This document shows, in pieces, positions 8,708-16,306 of a stretch of DNA of 64,000 bases (positions are counted from its first letter, which is position 1; every line of letters begins with the position of its first letter). The notes under the pieces are model-generated. The model was not told the origin of the DNA, did no database searches, and was given only the letters and a program-made list of their open reading frames with translations. The translations under genes were made by a program, and so were the position numbers. This DNA is from Pseudoruegeria sp. HB172150 (lineage in GTDB: Bacteria; Pseudomonadota; Alphaproteobacteria; Rhodobacterales; Rhodobacteraceae), in assembly GCF_013184805.1 (NCBI RefSeq), contig NZ_JAATNG010000003.1:362119-426118 (forward strand), in the 5' to 3' direction.

Positions 8708-9136
8708 GCCACTCTGACGCGGCAGTGTCAGCGGCTCGCGCCGGCGGAACGCGGTACAAGGATCAAAGAGATAATTCAGGTTTAGCGCACAACGGCGCCC
8801 GATTTTCGCGATGACATGATACATGGCGCAAGTCTCTCATTGTGGGTTTCTATGGCTCGTGCCCGGAACAGCCAGGCGCCGGGGTGCTAGAAACCCGCCG
8901 AGAGACGGGCGTGACGATTTTCCGCGAAGGTCTTGTATAGCGTCACCACCCCGACATAAGCTGTCGGAGGTCGCAACGCCGCCAAGCGTTCGCGAATTCG
9001 ACCGTCCTTCCGCGCCAACGGAAGGTACCTCGCGAAAGGTGGTACGGTCTATCTCGGTCCGGGTTTCTAGGCCCGTGGACACTTTAGCTCTCATATGCAA
9101 CGGCTATCAAGAGGGCCCTTTGGGGAGCGCTGTCCT
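8708..9136. other. Unassigned stretch in the element
   Basis: About 430 bp. Frames exist on both strands (minus 8837-9100, plus 8823-9140), but neither has a ribosome site, a domain or a convincing composition. No repeat or strong hairpin was noticed. I see nothing I can assign here. Confidence 0.4.
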
Positions 9137-9373
9137 TTAGCCGCGCCAAGGCTTCGGACCGGCACTTTGGGACAGCCCGAACGCTATGTCAGCTCCGGCC
9201 TCCGGGTCGTCGAGTTTGGATAAGCGTCCGCGAAAACGGCCAATGTCAATCTGTCGTACAAACACTTCTCTCCGATTCTTCCTGTCGCGAGATTCAGCGT
9301 GCGATGGGTCGAAGCCGAACGAACGGAACTTTTGTCGAAACTCACCCACGCGGCACACGAGCGTCGGCTTCAT
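9137..9373 (-). CDS. Small hypothetical protein
   Basis: 78 aa, MKPTLVCRVGEFRQKFRSFG..., basic N-terminal half with DRKNRREVFVRQIDIGRF and a C-terminal tail GLSQSAGPKPWRG. GGAG lies 11 nt upstream of the ATG at 9373. It is divergent from the 9600-11613 operon, with a 226-bp shared upstream region, so a small regulator is possible, but no helix-turn-helix is evident. It may also not be a gene. Confidence 0.35.
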   Translation of the reverse strand: MKPTLVCRVGEFRQKFRSFGFDPSHAESRDRKNRREVFVRQIDIGRFRGRLSKLDDPEAGADIAFGLSQSAGPKPWRG

Positions 9374-9573
9374 ACTGCTGGTCTCCTGCATTTTCGGTTA
9401 GTAGCAACCAAAATTCAAACTAGTGCTCAAGAGCTGAGCGCAGATCGGGCCGCCGACTGATCTTTGGGGTATGCACAATCTCGGCAACTTTGCGGGAATT
9501 TCGCAGCTAAATCAAACAAGCCCGGTGATAAGCATAAAATTACTTCCACAGTAGGTAGAATCGGGCAATTGTC

Positions 9574-9593
9574 GTTTTCTGAAACTCGGAAAC
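9574..9593 (+). promoter_or_regulatory. Inverted repeat upstream of the three-gene operon
   Basis: GTTTTC (9574-9579) and GGAAAC (9588-9593) form an imperfect inverted repeat with an 8-bp spacer, 7 bp before the ATG at 9600. Its position suggests an operator or translational control site. The surrounding 9374-9599 region is AT-rich compared with the flanks. Weak evidence. Confidence 0.25.
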
Positions 9594-9599
9594 AGAATA

Positions 9600-10202
9600 A
9601 TGAAGACAGTTTACCTAACAGGAGCGCCGGGGTCTGGAAAAACGACTTCTTTAGATGCTTTGGTTCTCAAGATGCCGGGCCTGGCCACATGGAAGTATAG
9701 CGAACAGCTGGCCCGCCATATTCAGGATCGCGTATCGAACGCGGTTGACAATAAGGAGCTGCGCCGGGCGTCTGCTAGCTTAGTTTCCCCGGAAGATATC
9801 CTCGCGGTGGACAATAAGCTTGCCAACTTCGCCAAAAAGAAGCGGACAAAGCAGCATCTAATCATTGATAGCCACCCTGTTACCAAGGAACCTTACGGAT
9901 TTCGCTGCACAGCCTTCACTTCCAACCGCCTTACGTCATTGGGCCTAGACGAGATATGGGTCACATATGTCGATCCGGACACGACACTATCGCGTCTTCA
10001 TCCTGAACTGACCGGAAGACAGCCGATCAGCCGCGAGGAGGCCGTAATGCACACCCAGCTTCAGGCCGCTCTCGCCATCCAATATGGGGTCTTATCAGGC
10101 TGCCCCGTGCATTTCTTCGACACCTCCGAATCGAAGGAGAAAATTGCCGCTCGAATGCAAGAACGGCTGATGAAAACAAGACTTACAGGGGGTGACACAT
10201 GA
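9600..10202 (+). CDS. P-loop AAA/adenylate-kinase-like ATPase, cargo operon gene 1
   Basis: 200 aa. MKTVYLTGAPGSGKTTSLDAL places a Walker A (residues 8-16) at the very N terminus, as in small nucleotide or metabolite kinases (AAA_28-like). HLIIDSHPV is a plausible Walker B and YVDPDTTLSRL resembles a kinase lid or LID-Arg region. No membrane segment. It begins an operon: its stop overlaps the next ATG as ATGA, and that gene's stop overlaps the third ATG. Base composition is distinctly lower in GC than the chromosome, consistent with recent transfer. Substrate unknown. Kinase versus NTPase cannot be decided from sequence. Confidence 0.75.
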   Translation: MKTVYLTGAPGSGKTTSLDALVLKMPGLATWKYSEQLARHIQDRVSNAVDNKELRRASASLVSPEDILAVDNKLANFAKKKRTKQHLIIDSHPVTKEPYGFRCTAFTSNRLTSLGLDEIWVTYVDPDTTLSRLHPELTGRQPISREEAVMHTQLQAALAIQYGVLSGCPVHFFDTSESKEKIAARMQERLMKTRLTGGDT

Positions 10203-11029
10203 CGGATCAGGTAGATCTTCGCGAGGCTGTAAATGCCGTCTCGGATGTAGTCCAGAATAGACCAAGGCCACTACGGAACTTTGATCAGATCCACATGAAA
10301 GTGGGTGACATGGTCATGCAGAGCGAAATTGTAGCCGACTGGGCGGACGGGAAACGATTAGCATTCATTGGAGATGGTGACGCCATCAGTGTTTGCGTTG
10401 CTTACTTGAGGGCACGTGACGTTTTGAACTTCGGACCTACGCGGATCACCGTTTTTGATTTCGATGAGCGTACAGTTCAGGCGGTAAAGCGATTTGCAGA
10501 CAAAGAGCGGATTGAGCATCTGGACGCACACCTTTACAACGTTCTTGACCCTTTTCCCCAAATGCCCGAGTTCGACCTTTTTTACACAAACCCGCCTTGG
10601 GGCGCTTCAAACGCCGGCGAGAGTGTCAACGTTTTCGTTGACCGAGGAATCGAAGCCATCAAGAGGACTGGTGAGGGCATGATCGTTATCGCTGATGATG
10701 ACGAAAGACCTTGGCCCAAGGTTGTCTTGGCTAATGTTCAGCGGCATGCGAGTCGGGCAGGTTTCTATGTGTCTCGAATGCAGCGAAAGTTGCACCGGTA
10801 TCATCTTGATGATGACCCAGATCTTCTGTCCTGCAATCTCTACATCTCTTCATTGCCGGATAATGCGCCTATCTTAACCCCAAGCGAGCCAATTGCCACT
10901 GAACGGCTCACCAACTTTTACGGCATGGATCAACCGCCGACGGTTCGCTACGTGCGAGAGAAGAAACGGCCCGACTACGGCAAAGCGCCCGATGAAGAGT
11001 ATTTCGTGGAGCTTTTTGGAGGTGAGTAA
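10199..11029 (+). CDS. BpsA (DUF43)-like Rossmann protein with NPPW motif, cargo operon gene 2
   Basis: 276 aa. LAFIGDGDAISVCVAYL (GDGD at 58-61), ITVFDFDERTVQAVKRFA, and FDLFYTNPPWGASNAG (TNPPWG at 130-135) follow the order of the branched-chain polyamine synthase BpsA: GDDD, then V(L/F)D.DER, then TDPP. BpsA transfers aminopropyl groups from decarboxylated SAM. Here the catalytic GDDD reads GDGD and DPP reads NPPW, the latter typical of N6-adenine/amino methyltransferases. It could therefore be an aminopropyl- or methyltransferase with a changed substrate. It overlaps both neighbours by a few bases, so the three products are probably made together. Confidence 0.72.
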   Translation: MTDQVDLREAVNAVSDVVQNRPRPLRNFDQIHMKVGDMVMQSEIVADWADGKRLAFIGDGDAISVCVAYLRARDVLNFGPTRITVFDFDERTVQAVKRFADKERIEHLDAHLYNVLDPFPQMPEFDLFYTNPPWGASNAGESVNVFVDRGIEAIKRTGEGMIVIADDDERPWPKVVLANVQRHASRAGFYVSRMQRKLHRYHLDDDPDLLSCNLYISSLPDNAPILTPSEPIATERLTNFYGMDQPPTVRYVREKKRPDYGKAPDEEYFVELFGGE

Positions 11030-11613
11030 TGAACGACATATTCAAGCCCGGAGCAGGTGTACTTTTCATGAAGGTCGGTACCCACGCCCGGGAAGATCTG
11101 GCAGAGATCATTGCGCGTAAGCGCAAGGAGATCGACGACGCCGGGTACGCAATGTGGGGCTATGGTGGCAACACTTGCCACCCCAGTACCATGGTCCAGC
11201 CTTTTGCCAAAACACACGAGGCCAACGGTGCACCGATCCATCTAATGATGGAGCCAATGAACTCCAATCATTTTGCTGAGCAACTGGAAGCGGCAGAATG
11301 TTCTCCAGACAATATCAACTGGTCAACGATTCCGCCCGAAATACGGGTCCTTGGATCGCGGTTTGCATTGTTGATTGACAGTCTTGAGCAGGTGGACATG
11401 AAACTGCCGCTAGACCAAACCATCGTCCCAGTTGGTCCGAGCAGCGGGCGGATTGGGAGCAAGTATGTCTCCGGAAGGGTAGACAAAGCCTGTCTGGAAG
11501 TGCTGGACGCTCCCAGATTGTTGAATGATCAGGTGCCGAATACGCGGGAAATCAAGCTAGTAGCTACGCTAAGATCTCCCTACGCCGTATTTCTACGCAA
11601 TTTTCGTGAGTGA
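11029..11613 (+). CDS. Unknown protein with IIARK...WGYGGN motif, cargo operon gene 3
   Basis: 194 aa and not recognised. The N-terminal part is LAEIIARKRKEIDDAGYAMW leading into WGYGGNTCHP (IIARK at 27-31, WGYGGN at 43-48), then a strand-rich region (APIHLMMEPM, RFALLIDSLEQ, TIVPVGPSSGRIGSKYVSG). The IIARK-to-WG.GN segment reappears in the protein at 13264-14028 with the same spacing within one residue, so both may share a domain. No signal or membrane segment. The ATG overlaps the stop of gene 2 (TAATG). The 3' end overlaps the convergent PIN gene by 21 bp. Confidence 0.7.
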   Translation: MNDIFKPGAGVLFMKVGTHAREDLAEIIARKRKEIDDAGYAMWGYGGNTCHPSTMVQPFAKTHEANGAPIHLMMEPMNSNHFAEQLEAAECSPDNINWSTIPPEIRVLGSRFALLIDSLEQVDMKLPLDQTIVPVGPSSGRIGSKYVSGRVDKACLEVLDAPRLLNDQVPNTREIKLVATLRSPYAVFLRNFRE

Positions 11614-12258
11614 AACACCAGCGCCTTCAACGAGTAAGCTGCCAGTATCGGATCTGAGGGCGTTGGTGTAACTCACCAGCGCGCTCTGAACTGCAGCGGC
11701 ATCAACCTGTGGTGACGCACACTGGAAGCAGATTGCCGTCGCTCTGTCCGCATTCACTTCGCGGCAAACTGCCCTGCGTATGGGATCGAGCCCGAGGTCC
11801 GTAACAAGAGTGTGCATGACTTGTTCCAAACATGCCAATCTGCGCTCCAACTCTGGTAGAATTTCGCTGATCGCTTTTGCCGCCCGTTTGTCTCCGCTAA
11901 TGAAGACAAGGCCATTACGCGCGATCAGCATCGCAACCAACTGGCTTTCTCCAGCGTCAAAAGAAAGGTTTGCCGCCATGGCTGCTGACTCAAGCTCCGC
12001 AGCAGCCATAATTTCGTCTGGTGTAGGTTCCAAAAGGCGGACGCGATCGAGAAGCTCGCACAGTTGGTTGGCCGCTGTGGATTGATCTACGATCGTTCTT
12101 GATCGCCGGACCGTTGAACAAAGTGTGTACTTGGCGAGAGCAAGTATTGCCGGCACGAGGGTTCCGCAAGTACTCATCTTAACGAGATCTGCTCCAACGC
12201 CGTACGCGCATGTCTTTAACACCACGTCGTTGTCTAGATAGCAGCCGTCAGAGGTCAT
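11593..12258 (-). CDS. PIN-like domain protein, putative toxin partner of the ImmA/IrrE protein
   Basis: 221 aa from ATG 12258 (an in-frame TTG at 12267 is possible). CYLDNDVVLKTCAYG at the N terminus looks like the first acidic motif of a PIN nuclease. FDAGESQLVAMLIARNGLVFISGDKRAAKAI matches the later PIN pattern (acidic residue-G-E-..., then SGDKRA). The middle is helical. It overlaps the end of the upstream ImmA/IrrE-like gene by 11 bp, so the two are translated together. Such pairs (for example DUF4411-type PIN with COG2856) have been predicted as toxin-antitoxin modules. RNase activity is inference. Confidence 0.65.
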   Translation of the reverse strand: MTSDGCYLDNDVVLKTCAYGVGADLVKMSTCGTLVPAILALAKYTLCSTVRRSRTIVDQSTAANQLCELLDRVRLLEPTPDEIMAAAELESAAMAANLSFDAGESQLVAMLIARNGLVFISGDKRAAKAISEILPELERRLACLEQVMHTLVTDLGLDPIRRAVCREVNADRATAICFQCASPQVDAAAVQSALVSYTNALRSDTGSLLVEGAGVSLTKIA

Positions 12259-13246
12259 CGAGATCAAGTAGCGCTCTCACGAAATCCCCATCGTCTTCGC
12301 TCATTGATTCCCAGTCTATTTCCGCACGCGCAACACTGTTCACGGCTTTCCAAATTGCAACCGGTTGCGAATAGATGAAGCTCAGCGCAGACATGACAAC
12401 CGCCCAGTTACGTTGCCTGTGCCCAACACAGAGAGCGAGTGTGCCCGGCTCGATCCGATGGATAGGTCCGGCGCTCATTACCGCCGCGGCAAGCGTTGGC
12501 GCGTTGTATCTCTCGAGCTCGGTAGTAATTTCGGGCTCCGGGGCACCAGTTAAAAGCGACATTGCGTACTCGTCCGCTCTGCGCTCTTCTTCATCATCTA
12601 CCAGGGCCAAAGCCGGGTCTTCAACATCAATCAATGCATTTCCGGCGTGCACATGACCTAGGGCTATGTGGCCGATCTCGTGAGCCAGTGTAAAGGCCAA
12701 GAGAGCAGGATAACTTGCATCTCGTCCGAGCAAAATCGCCCCGCCACCACTCGCTCCGACGACCATGGCGTGCATTGCCTTCACTTGCAGCGGGAATATG
12801 CGAAGATGCACCACCGGGATACCAACCGCCCAACACGCACTGACTAAGGCACGTAGATCAACGTACTGTGAGGAGCTCAAAATCGAGTTGCGGAGGTCCA
12901 GAGGATCGAGACCCAAAATATCCCGTCTTTTTGACTCAGCCCTTGTCAAAAGCCGACCAAAGGACATTGCGAACGAGCTCAAGACTTGCCGATCTGCAGC
13001 CGATTCCGTCCCAAGGTGCTTGAAACGGGCTTTGTCCTTCCAAACGAACTCTACCCGTTCGCCGAGAAGTGGCTTTGGGGCAAGTCCCAATTTCCGAGCC
13101 AATGCAAATCGGAGTTCAGCCTGGGCGGACGGGCTTTCGGAGGCATCGTCGCTCCACCACGCCGGCCATGCTGCGTCAATCGCCGCAGTACTAATCCCGG
13201 ACTTGCGAAGCTGTTTCCGTAGCCTAGTGGAAGAATTCTCCGCCAA
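12248..13246 (-). CDS. ImmA/IrrE-family metallo-endopeptidase (COG2856)
   Basis: 332 aa. The zinc-peptidase motif LAHEIGHIALGH (HEIGH at 189-193) is followed about 30 residues later by EERRADEYAMSLL, giving a third acidic ligand. The N-terminal 60 residues are helical and may be a degenerate Xre-type HTH. ImmA/IrrE proteases cleave Xre-type repressors in ICEBs1 and Deinococcus; in toxin modules they pair with PIN proteins, as here. The start is TTG at 13246 with GGAGAAG upstream. The order 13264 gene, this gene, PIN gene is compact (17-bp gap, then overlap), suggesting one transcript. Confidence 0.8.
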   Translation of the reverse strand: MAENSSTRLRKQLRKSGISTAAIDAAWPAWWSDDASESPSAQAELRFALARKLGLAPKPLLGERVEFVWKDKARFKHLGTESAADRQVLSSFAMSFGRLLTRAESKRRDILGLDPLDLRNSILSSSQYVDLRALVSACWAVGIPVVHLRIFPLQVKAMHAMVVGASGGGAILLGRDASYPALLAFTLAHEIGHIALGHVHAGNALIDVEDPALALVDDEEERRADEYAMSLLTGAPEPEITTELERYNAPTLAAAVMSAGPIHRIEPGTLALCVGHRQRNWAVVMSALSFIYSQPVAIWKAVNSVARAEIDWESMSEDDGDFVRALLDLDDL

Positions 13247-13263
13247 AATCAGTAGCTTCTCCG

Positions 13264-14028
13264 TCAGAATAGAGTTGGCTGTAGGGCCGGAGTCTCTGTT
13301 ACCCTCGGTCCAAGTCGTATCTTAGCCACTGCCGCCAGCCATTCTTGGGGTGCCGTCACGTCGCTTGTCTTCGCGATTTCTTCAGCATCTGCCAATACCG
13401 GGTCAGTCAGCCTAACCCAGTAGCTTCCGACAAGCATGGCGGTCAAATTGGCTGAATAGTCGCTGGACGAACCGGGACCAGTCCTTTGCAGTAGCGCCGT
13501 TACCTGAGAAGCACCTACTGGCCCCCCCTTGCTGCCGATGTTGCGGTAGGCTGCAGGATCAAAGCATTGGCCGTGACGAACTACCAATGGAGTCTCGCTT
13601 CTACACATCAATGCGTAGTGCCGCTTCTTGAAGCCGCCATCTGTTTCACCACGGCTTGTGACCAGCGCTTGGCTCGGGAGCTCGCGCTCATTGCCATGCA
13701 TATCCAAATATCGGCGCCAAACAAGTAGGGAACGCGGGGCCGTGTCGCTTGCTCGAGGCCGGCTTTTCATGATTGAGAAGACAACCTGCACGGGCGTTTG
13801 AAGTCGCGCATAGGCTGAAGTAGCGACGGACGGTGCGTTGCCTACGCCCCAGAAAAAAATCCCCTTTCCGGCTCGGCGTTCAACTTCCTTACGCGCGATA
13901 ATGGTCTGCAGCCCCTGACCCGCTTCGGCCTGCATCCGGGTCCAACAAACCAAGTCTTGATTGGCTTCGGTTTGAACGTTGTGGTCCCCGGATAATGCCA
14001 TGAAAGATGCCTGTAGATTTATTCCCAT
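13264..14028 (-). CDS. Unknown protein with IIARK...WGVGN motif, possible relative of the 11029 protein
   Basis: 254 aa from ATG 14028. The frame extends to a GTG at 14091, which has no clear ribosome site, so the start is uncertain. LQTIIARKEVERRAGKGIFF leading into WGVGNAPS parallels the motif of the protein at 11029-11613 (IIARK, 11-12 residues, then WG.GN). The rest includes VQVVFSIMKSRPR, SLLVWRRYLDMHG and ETPLVVRHGQCFDP. No domain recognised. It is the first gene of a minus-strand group with the ImmA/IrrE and PIN genes and is divergent from the MraZ/AbrB-like gene, sharing a 170-bp upstream region with it. Confidence 0.65.
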   Translation of the reverse strand: MGINLQASFMALSGDHNVQTEANQDLVCWTRMQAEAGQGLQTIIARKEVERRAGKGIFFWGVGNAPSVATSAYARLQTPVQVVFSIMKSRPRASDTAPRSLLVWRRYLDMHGNERELPSQALVTSRGETDGGFKKRHYALMCRSETPLVVRHGQCFDPAAYRNIGSKGGPVGASQVTALLQRTGPGSSSDYSANLTAMLVGSYWVRLTDPVLADAEEIAKTSDVTAPQEWLAAVAKIRLGPRVTETPALQPTLF

Positions 14029-14201
14029 TTTCTTTACTTTCGCACCTGTTCCTGGGTGTCGCAAGTAGAAACCTCCGTACGGCGTGGCCACGATGGGAAG
14101 GGTTCACAACATAAAACCGGGGGATAATTACTCGTAAAGGCAGTGGAAAACCTGTGAACAAGATGATAGGCCGTGCAAGGTAATTTTTCCCAGATTGTCC
14201 C

Positions 14202-14729
14202 ATGAAGACAGGTCGACCCCCAACTTGGAACCCCGTCGCAGATCTAACTGATACGATCTGGACTGAGGTCGTCGCGGTAACAACCAAGTCTCGCGTACAC
14301 TTGCCAGCGTCGGTCAGGAGCCGGCTTGCGTGGACGATCGGCGACGCTCCAATTTCCGTATTCGCCCGAATTGAGCCCACTCGGCATGCGGAACTTGCTC
14401 CATGGGAACCGGCCGGTCAGGCGACCATTCATGCTCTGACCAAACGACTTGCTCAAGCTTCCGTGAAAGAGCGCGAACATTTGGCCTTGATCGCAATGGA
14501 TCGATATCTCCGACTTACCCTTGAGCCAGATGGCCGAGTGTCATTACCCGAGAATCTCGCGCATCACTTGGATGCAGCGGCCAATTCTGCCGTCAGAGTA
14601 GTTACAGTCGCCGGGAGGTTATGGATCTGGTCGGAATCGGCTTGGCACGATGAACGGCCAAATCGTTTGGCCTCTGTAGAAAGAGAGCTGCGCGCAATTG
14701 AGGGCGCAGCCGCCCCAGAACGAAATTAA
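14202..14729 (+). CDS. MraZ/AbrB-like two-lobed DNA-binding protein
   Basis: 175 aa. Two swapped-hairpin-like motifs: TKSRVHLPASVRSRL (about 27-41) and a stronger LEPDGRVSLPENLAHHL with GRLWIWSESAWHDE (about 106-150). The latter is nearly the MraZ signature (D.KGRV.LP......L, then ....IW....W). MraZ and AbrB proteins bind repeated operators. Being divergent from the 13264-ImmA-PIN genes, it is the natural candidate for their regulator or antitoxin. No ribosome site is evident; TAATTT (14181-14186) 15 bp before the ATG would fit a nearly leaderless mRNA. Regulator role inferred. Confidence 0.65.
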   Translation: MKTGRPPTWNPVADLTDTIWTEVVAVTTKSRVHLPASVRSRLAWTIGDAPISVFARIEPTRHAELAPWEPAGQATIHALTKRLAQASVKEREHLALIAMDRYLRLTLEPDGRVSLPENLAHHLDAAANSAVRVVTVAGRLWIWSESAWHDERPNRLASVERELRAIEGAAAPERN

Positions 14730-14836
14730 GCCAGACGAGTGTGGGGGACTCGACTGGTTTCGATTTCTGCAAGCACACTTGGTAAGAGGAACCGAAGAGG
14801 CTGCATCTCACATGAGCATGTCCCCATTGGGAAATT

Positions 14837-14870
14837 GAGCTGCGACAAGGCATATGCCTAGTCGCAGCTC
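14837..14870. terminator. Strong hairpin between cargo and the coiled-coil gene
   Basis: GAGCTGCGAC (14837-14846) pairs perfectly with GTCGCAGCTC (14861-14870), and the loop contains the palindrome AGGCATATGCCT. It lies 107 bp after the MraZ/AbrB-like gene and in the middle of a 266-bp gap. TCTCGAT follows but there is no T-run. It could be a terminator, a protein-binding site or part of a small RNA starting near 14740. Confidence 0.45.
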
Positions 14871-14995
14871 TCGATGGGCTCGCGCCGAAAAGTGTCCCTG
14901 CCACGGCCATACCCTGTCGCGGTTTGCCCACTCACGACTGACGGGAGGTATTTGCGCGGATTGGGAAGCGCCCGGCTACCTCGGCCGGCTCGGTT

Positions 14996-15673
14996 TCAGA
15001 GTTCGCCGTGGCGGACCATGGATTCTAGCTGCTGAAGCGAGACCCGCGGAGCACCCGGGTACGGATTGAACTTCGGCGGCCAGGACGCGGTAAGGCAATC
15101 TTGGAACTTCGGCACAACCATCTCCGCGATGGTCACTGGCCCGCCACCACGGAAGGCGCCCGAAGTACTGTCAGGGAAAGATCTGGCCATCGCTTCGGGC
15201 GTCAAGAGTATTGGTGCTTCATCGGGCAGGTCGGCGTTAGCGTCGCTGACTGCAATGTTGGCGCGGATGATTTCGAGAATCAGTTGCGAAAGCTTCCGTT
15301 CCAGGTTGGGATACTCCGCCTTAATCAGATCAGCGACCCGTTCGGTTTGTGCTTGAGCTCGATTGTAAGCGGACCACTTCGTGGCCTGCTCTTCCTCGTC
15401 GGTGCGTTCGTCCACGAGATCCTCGAGTCGTTCCGCTGCGACGCGGAAACGGTCCGCTTCAAACTGGAGTCGTTCAGCTTCCTGATAAGCCACTGCCGCC
15501 TCGCTCTGCCCGAGTGCTGGTTCGAGCGCCCGCATACGGGCTGAAACAGCCTCACTGCGGCGTGTGTCCGCAGCTTCCGTCACTCGCATTTGCAGATCGC
15601 GAAGCGCGTCAGAGGAAAGCGAACTATCCTCGAAGGCGGTGGCGATTTCGTTCTCAATGGTAGACTTGGTCAT
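14996..15673 (-). CDS. Coiled-coil hypothetical protein of the element
   Basis: 225 aa from ATG 15673 (a TTG two codons upstream is also in frame). Residues about 35-135 are almost entirely charged helix with heptad-like spacing (YQEAERLQFEADRFRVAAER, QAQTERVADLIKAEYPNLER), indicating a coiled coil. The C terminus is Pro/Gly-rich (FNPYPGAPRVSLQQL). No catalytic motif. It lies 33 bp downstream of the second AlpA-like gene on the same strand. Function unknown. Confidence 0.65.
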   Translation of the reverse strand: MTKSTIENEIATAFEDSSLSSDALRDLQMRVTEAADTRRSEAVSARMRALEPALGQSEAAVAYQEAERLQFEADRFRVAAERLEDLVDERTDEEEQATKWSAYNRAQAQTERVADLIKAEYPNLERKLSQLILEIIRANIAVSDANADLPDEAPILLTPEAMARSFPDSTSGAFRGGGPVTIAEMVVPKFQDCLTASWPPKFNPYPGAPRVSLQQLESMVRHGEL

Positions 15674-15706
15674 CTTCAACGTTCCATCTCTTCAGGATTT
15701 AGGCTC

Positions 15707-16225
15707 TTAGGACCCTGCGCTCTGTTTCTTGCGGTGCAGGGCTCGCAGGTCTGAAAGGCACCGCTCAAGGCCATCTTCCATCGATCGAGCTTCTTCGAAA
15801 TCCTGGCGGATCTTGGAAAGTCGTGGCCCGGTGTTGCGGTCTGTGAGTTTCATCTCGGCCAACGCGAGGGTTCGTTCGGCGTAAGCGTCGCAGGCGGCAT
15901 CCGTCTCGGCGATCAACGCCTCGACTTCGTCGGCCGATGCTGCCGTATCCTTTTTCAGGGTAGCGATAATACGAAGCGGCAGATCCGCCTTCATGCAAGG
16001 TTCTGCGCGGTCAGCCCCCTGGCTAGAAATGGGGCTCACTACCTGATGGGCTTCGATCCAATCGCGCACATCACCGGCGCGATATCGGACCATCCGACCT
16101 AGCTTCGAAAACGCTGGGCCCTGCCCCTTTGCGGCCAAGTCTTCCAGGTGGCGCGTGGTGAGCCCAAAGTGCTCTTGAACCTCCGCGCGGCTCAGCAGCC
16201 GCCCATCGGAGAATTTTTCCGCCAT
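15707..16225 (-). CDS. AlpA-like HTH protein 2 with coiled-coil tail
   Basis: 172 aa. LLSRAEVQEHFGLTTRHLED and VRYRAGDVRDWIEAHQV match the same HTH-wing layout as the 74-aa AlpA protein at 7569-7793. A further 100-residue charged helical tail (EVEALIAETDAACDAYAERT, IRQDFEEARSMEDGLERCLS) is added here, so this version probably oligomerises. GGAGG lies 7 nt before the ATG. Closest to the integrase end, it may be the excision factor, leaving the other as the replication regulator. That division is a guess. Confidence 0.75.
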   Translation of the reverse strand: MAEKFSDGRLLSRAEVQEHFGLTTRHLEDLAAKGQGPAFSKLGRMVRYRAGDVRDWIEAHQVVSPISSQGADRAEPCMKADLPLRIIATLKKDTAASADEVEALIAETDAACDAYAERTLALAEMKLTDRNTGPRLSKIRQDFEEARSMEDGLERCLSDLRALHRKKQSAGS

Positions 16226-16306
16226 TTGTCATGCCTCCACATGCTTGTTGTGGATCGATGAAGCATGACGTGGCTCTGACGGTCTATTTTGATAAATTCC
16301 TATTTT

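Noticed and set aside
8823..9140. Frames on both strands in the 8.8-9.1 kb gap
   Set aside because: Low-complexity Arg/Pro composition on the plus strand, no start signals, no family features.
14740..14870. tmRNA-like start (GGGGGACTCGACTGG...) in the element
   Set aside because: No tRNA-like acceptor or tag-peptide reading frame could be assembled. Kept only as a hairpin.
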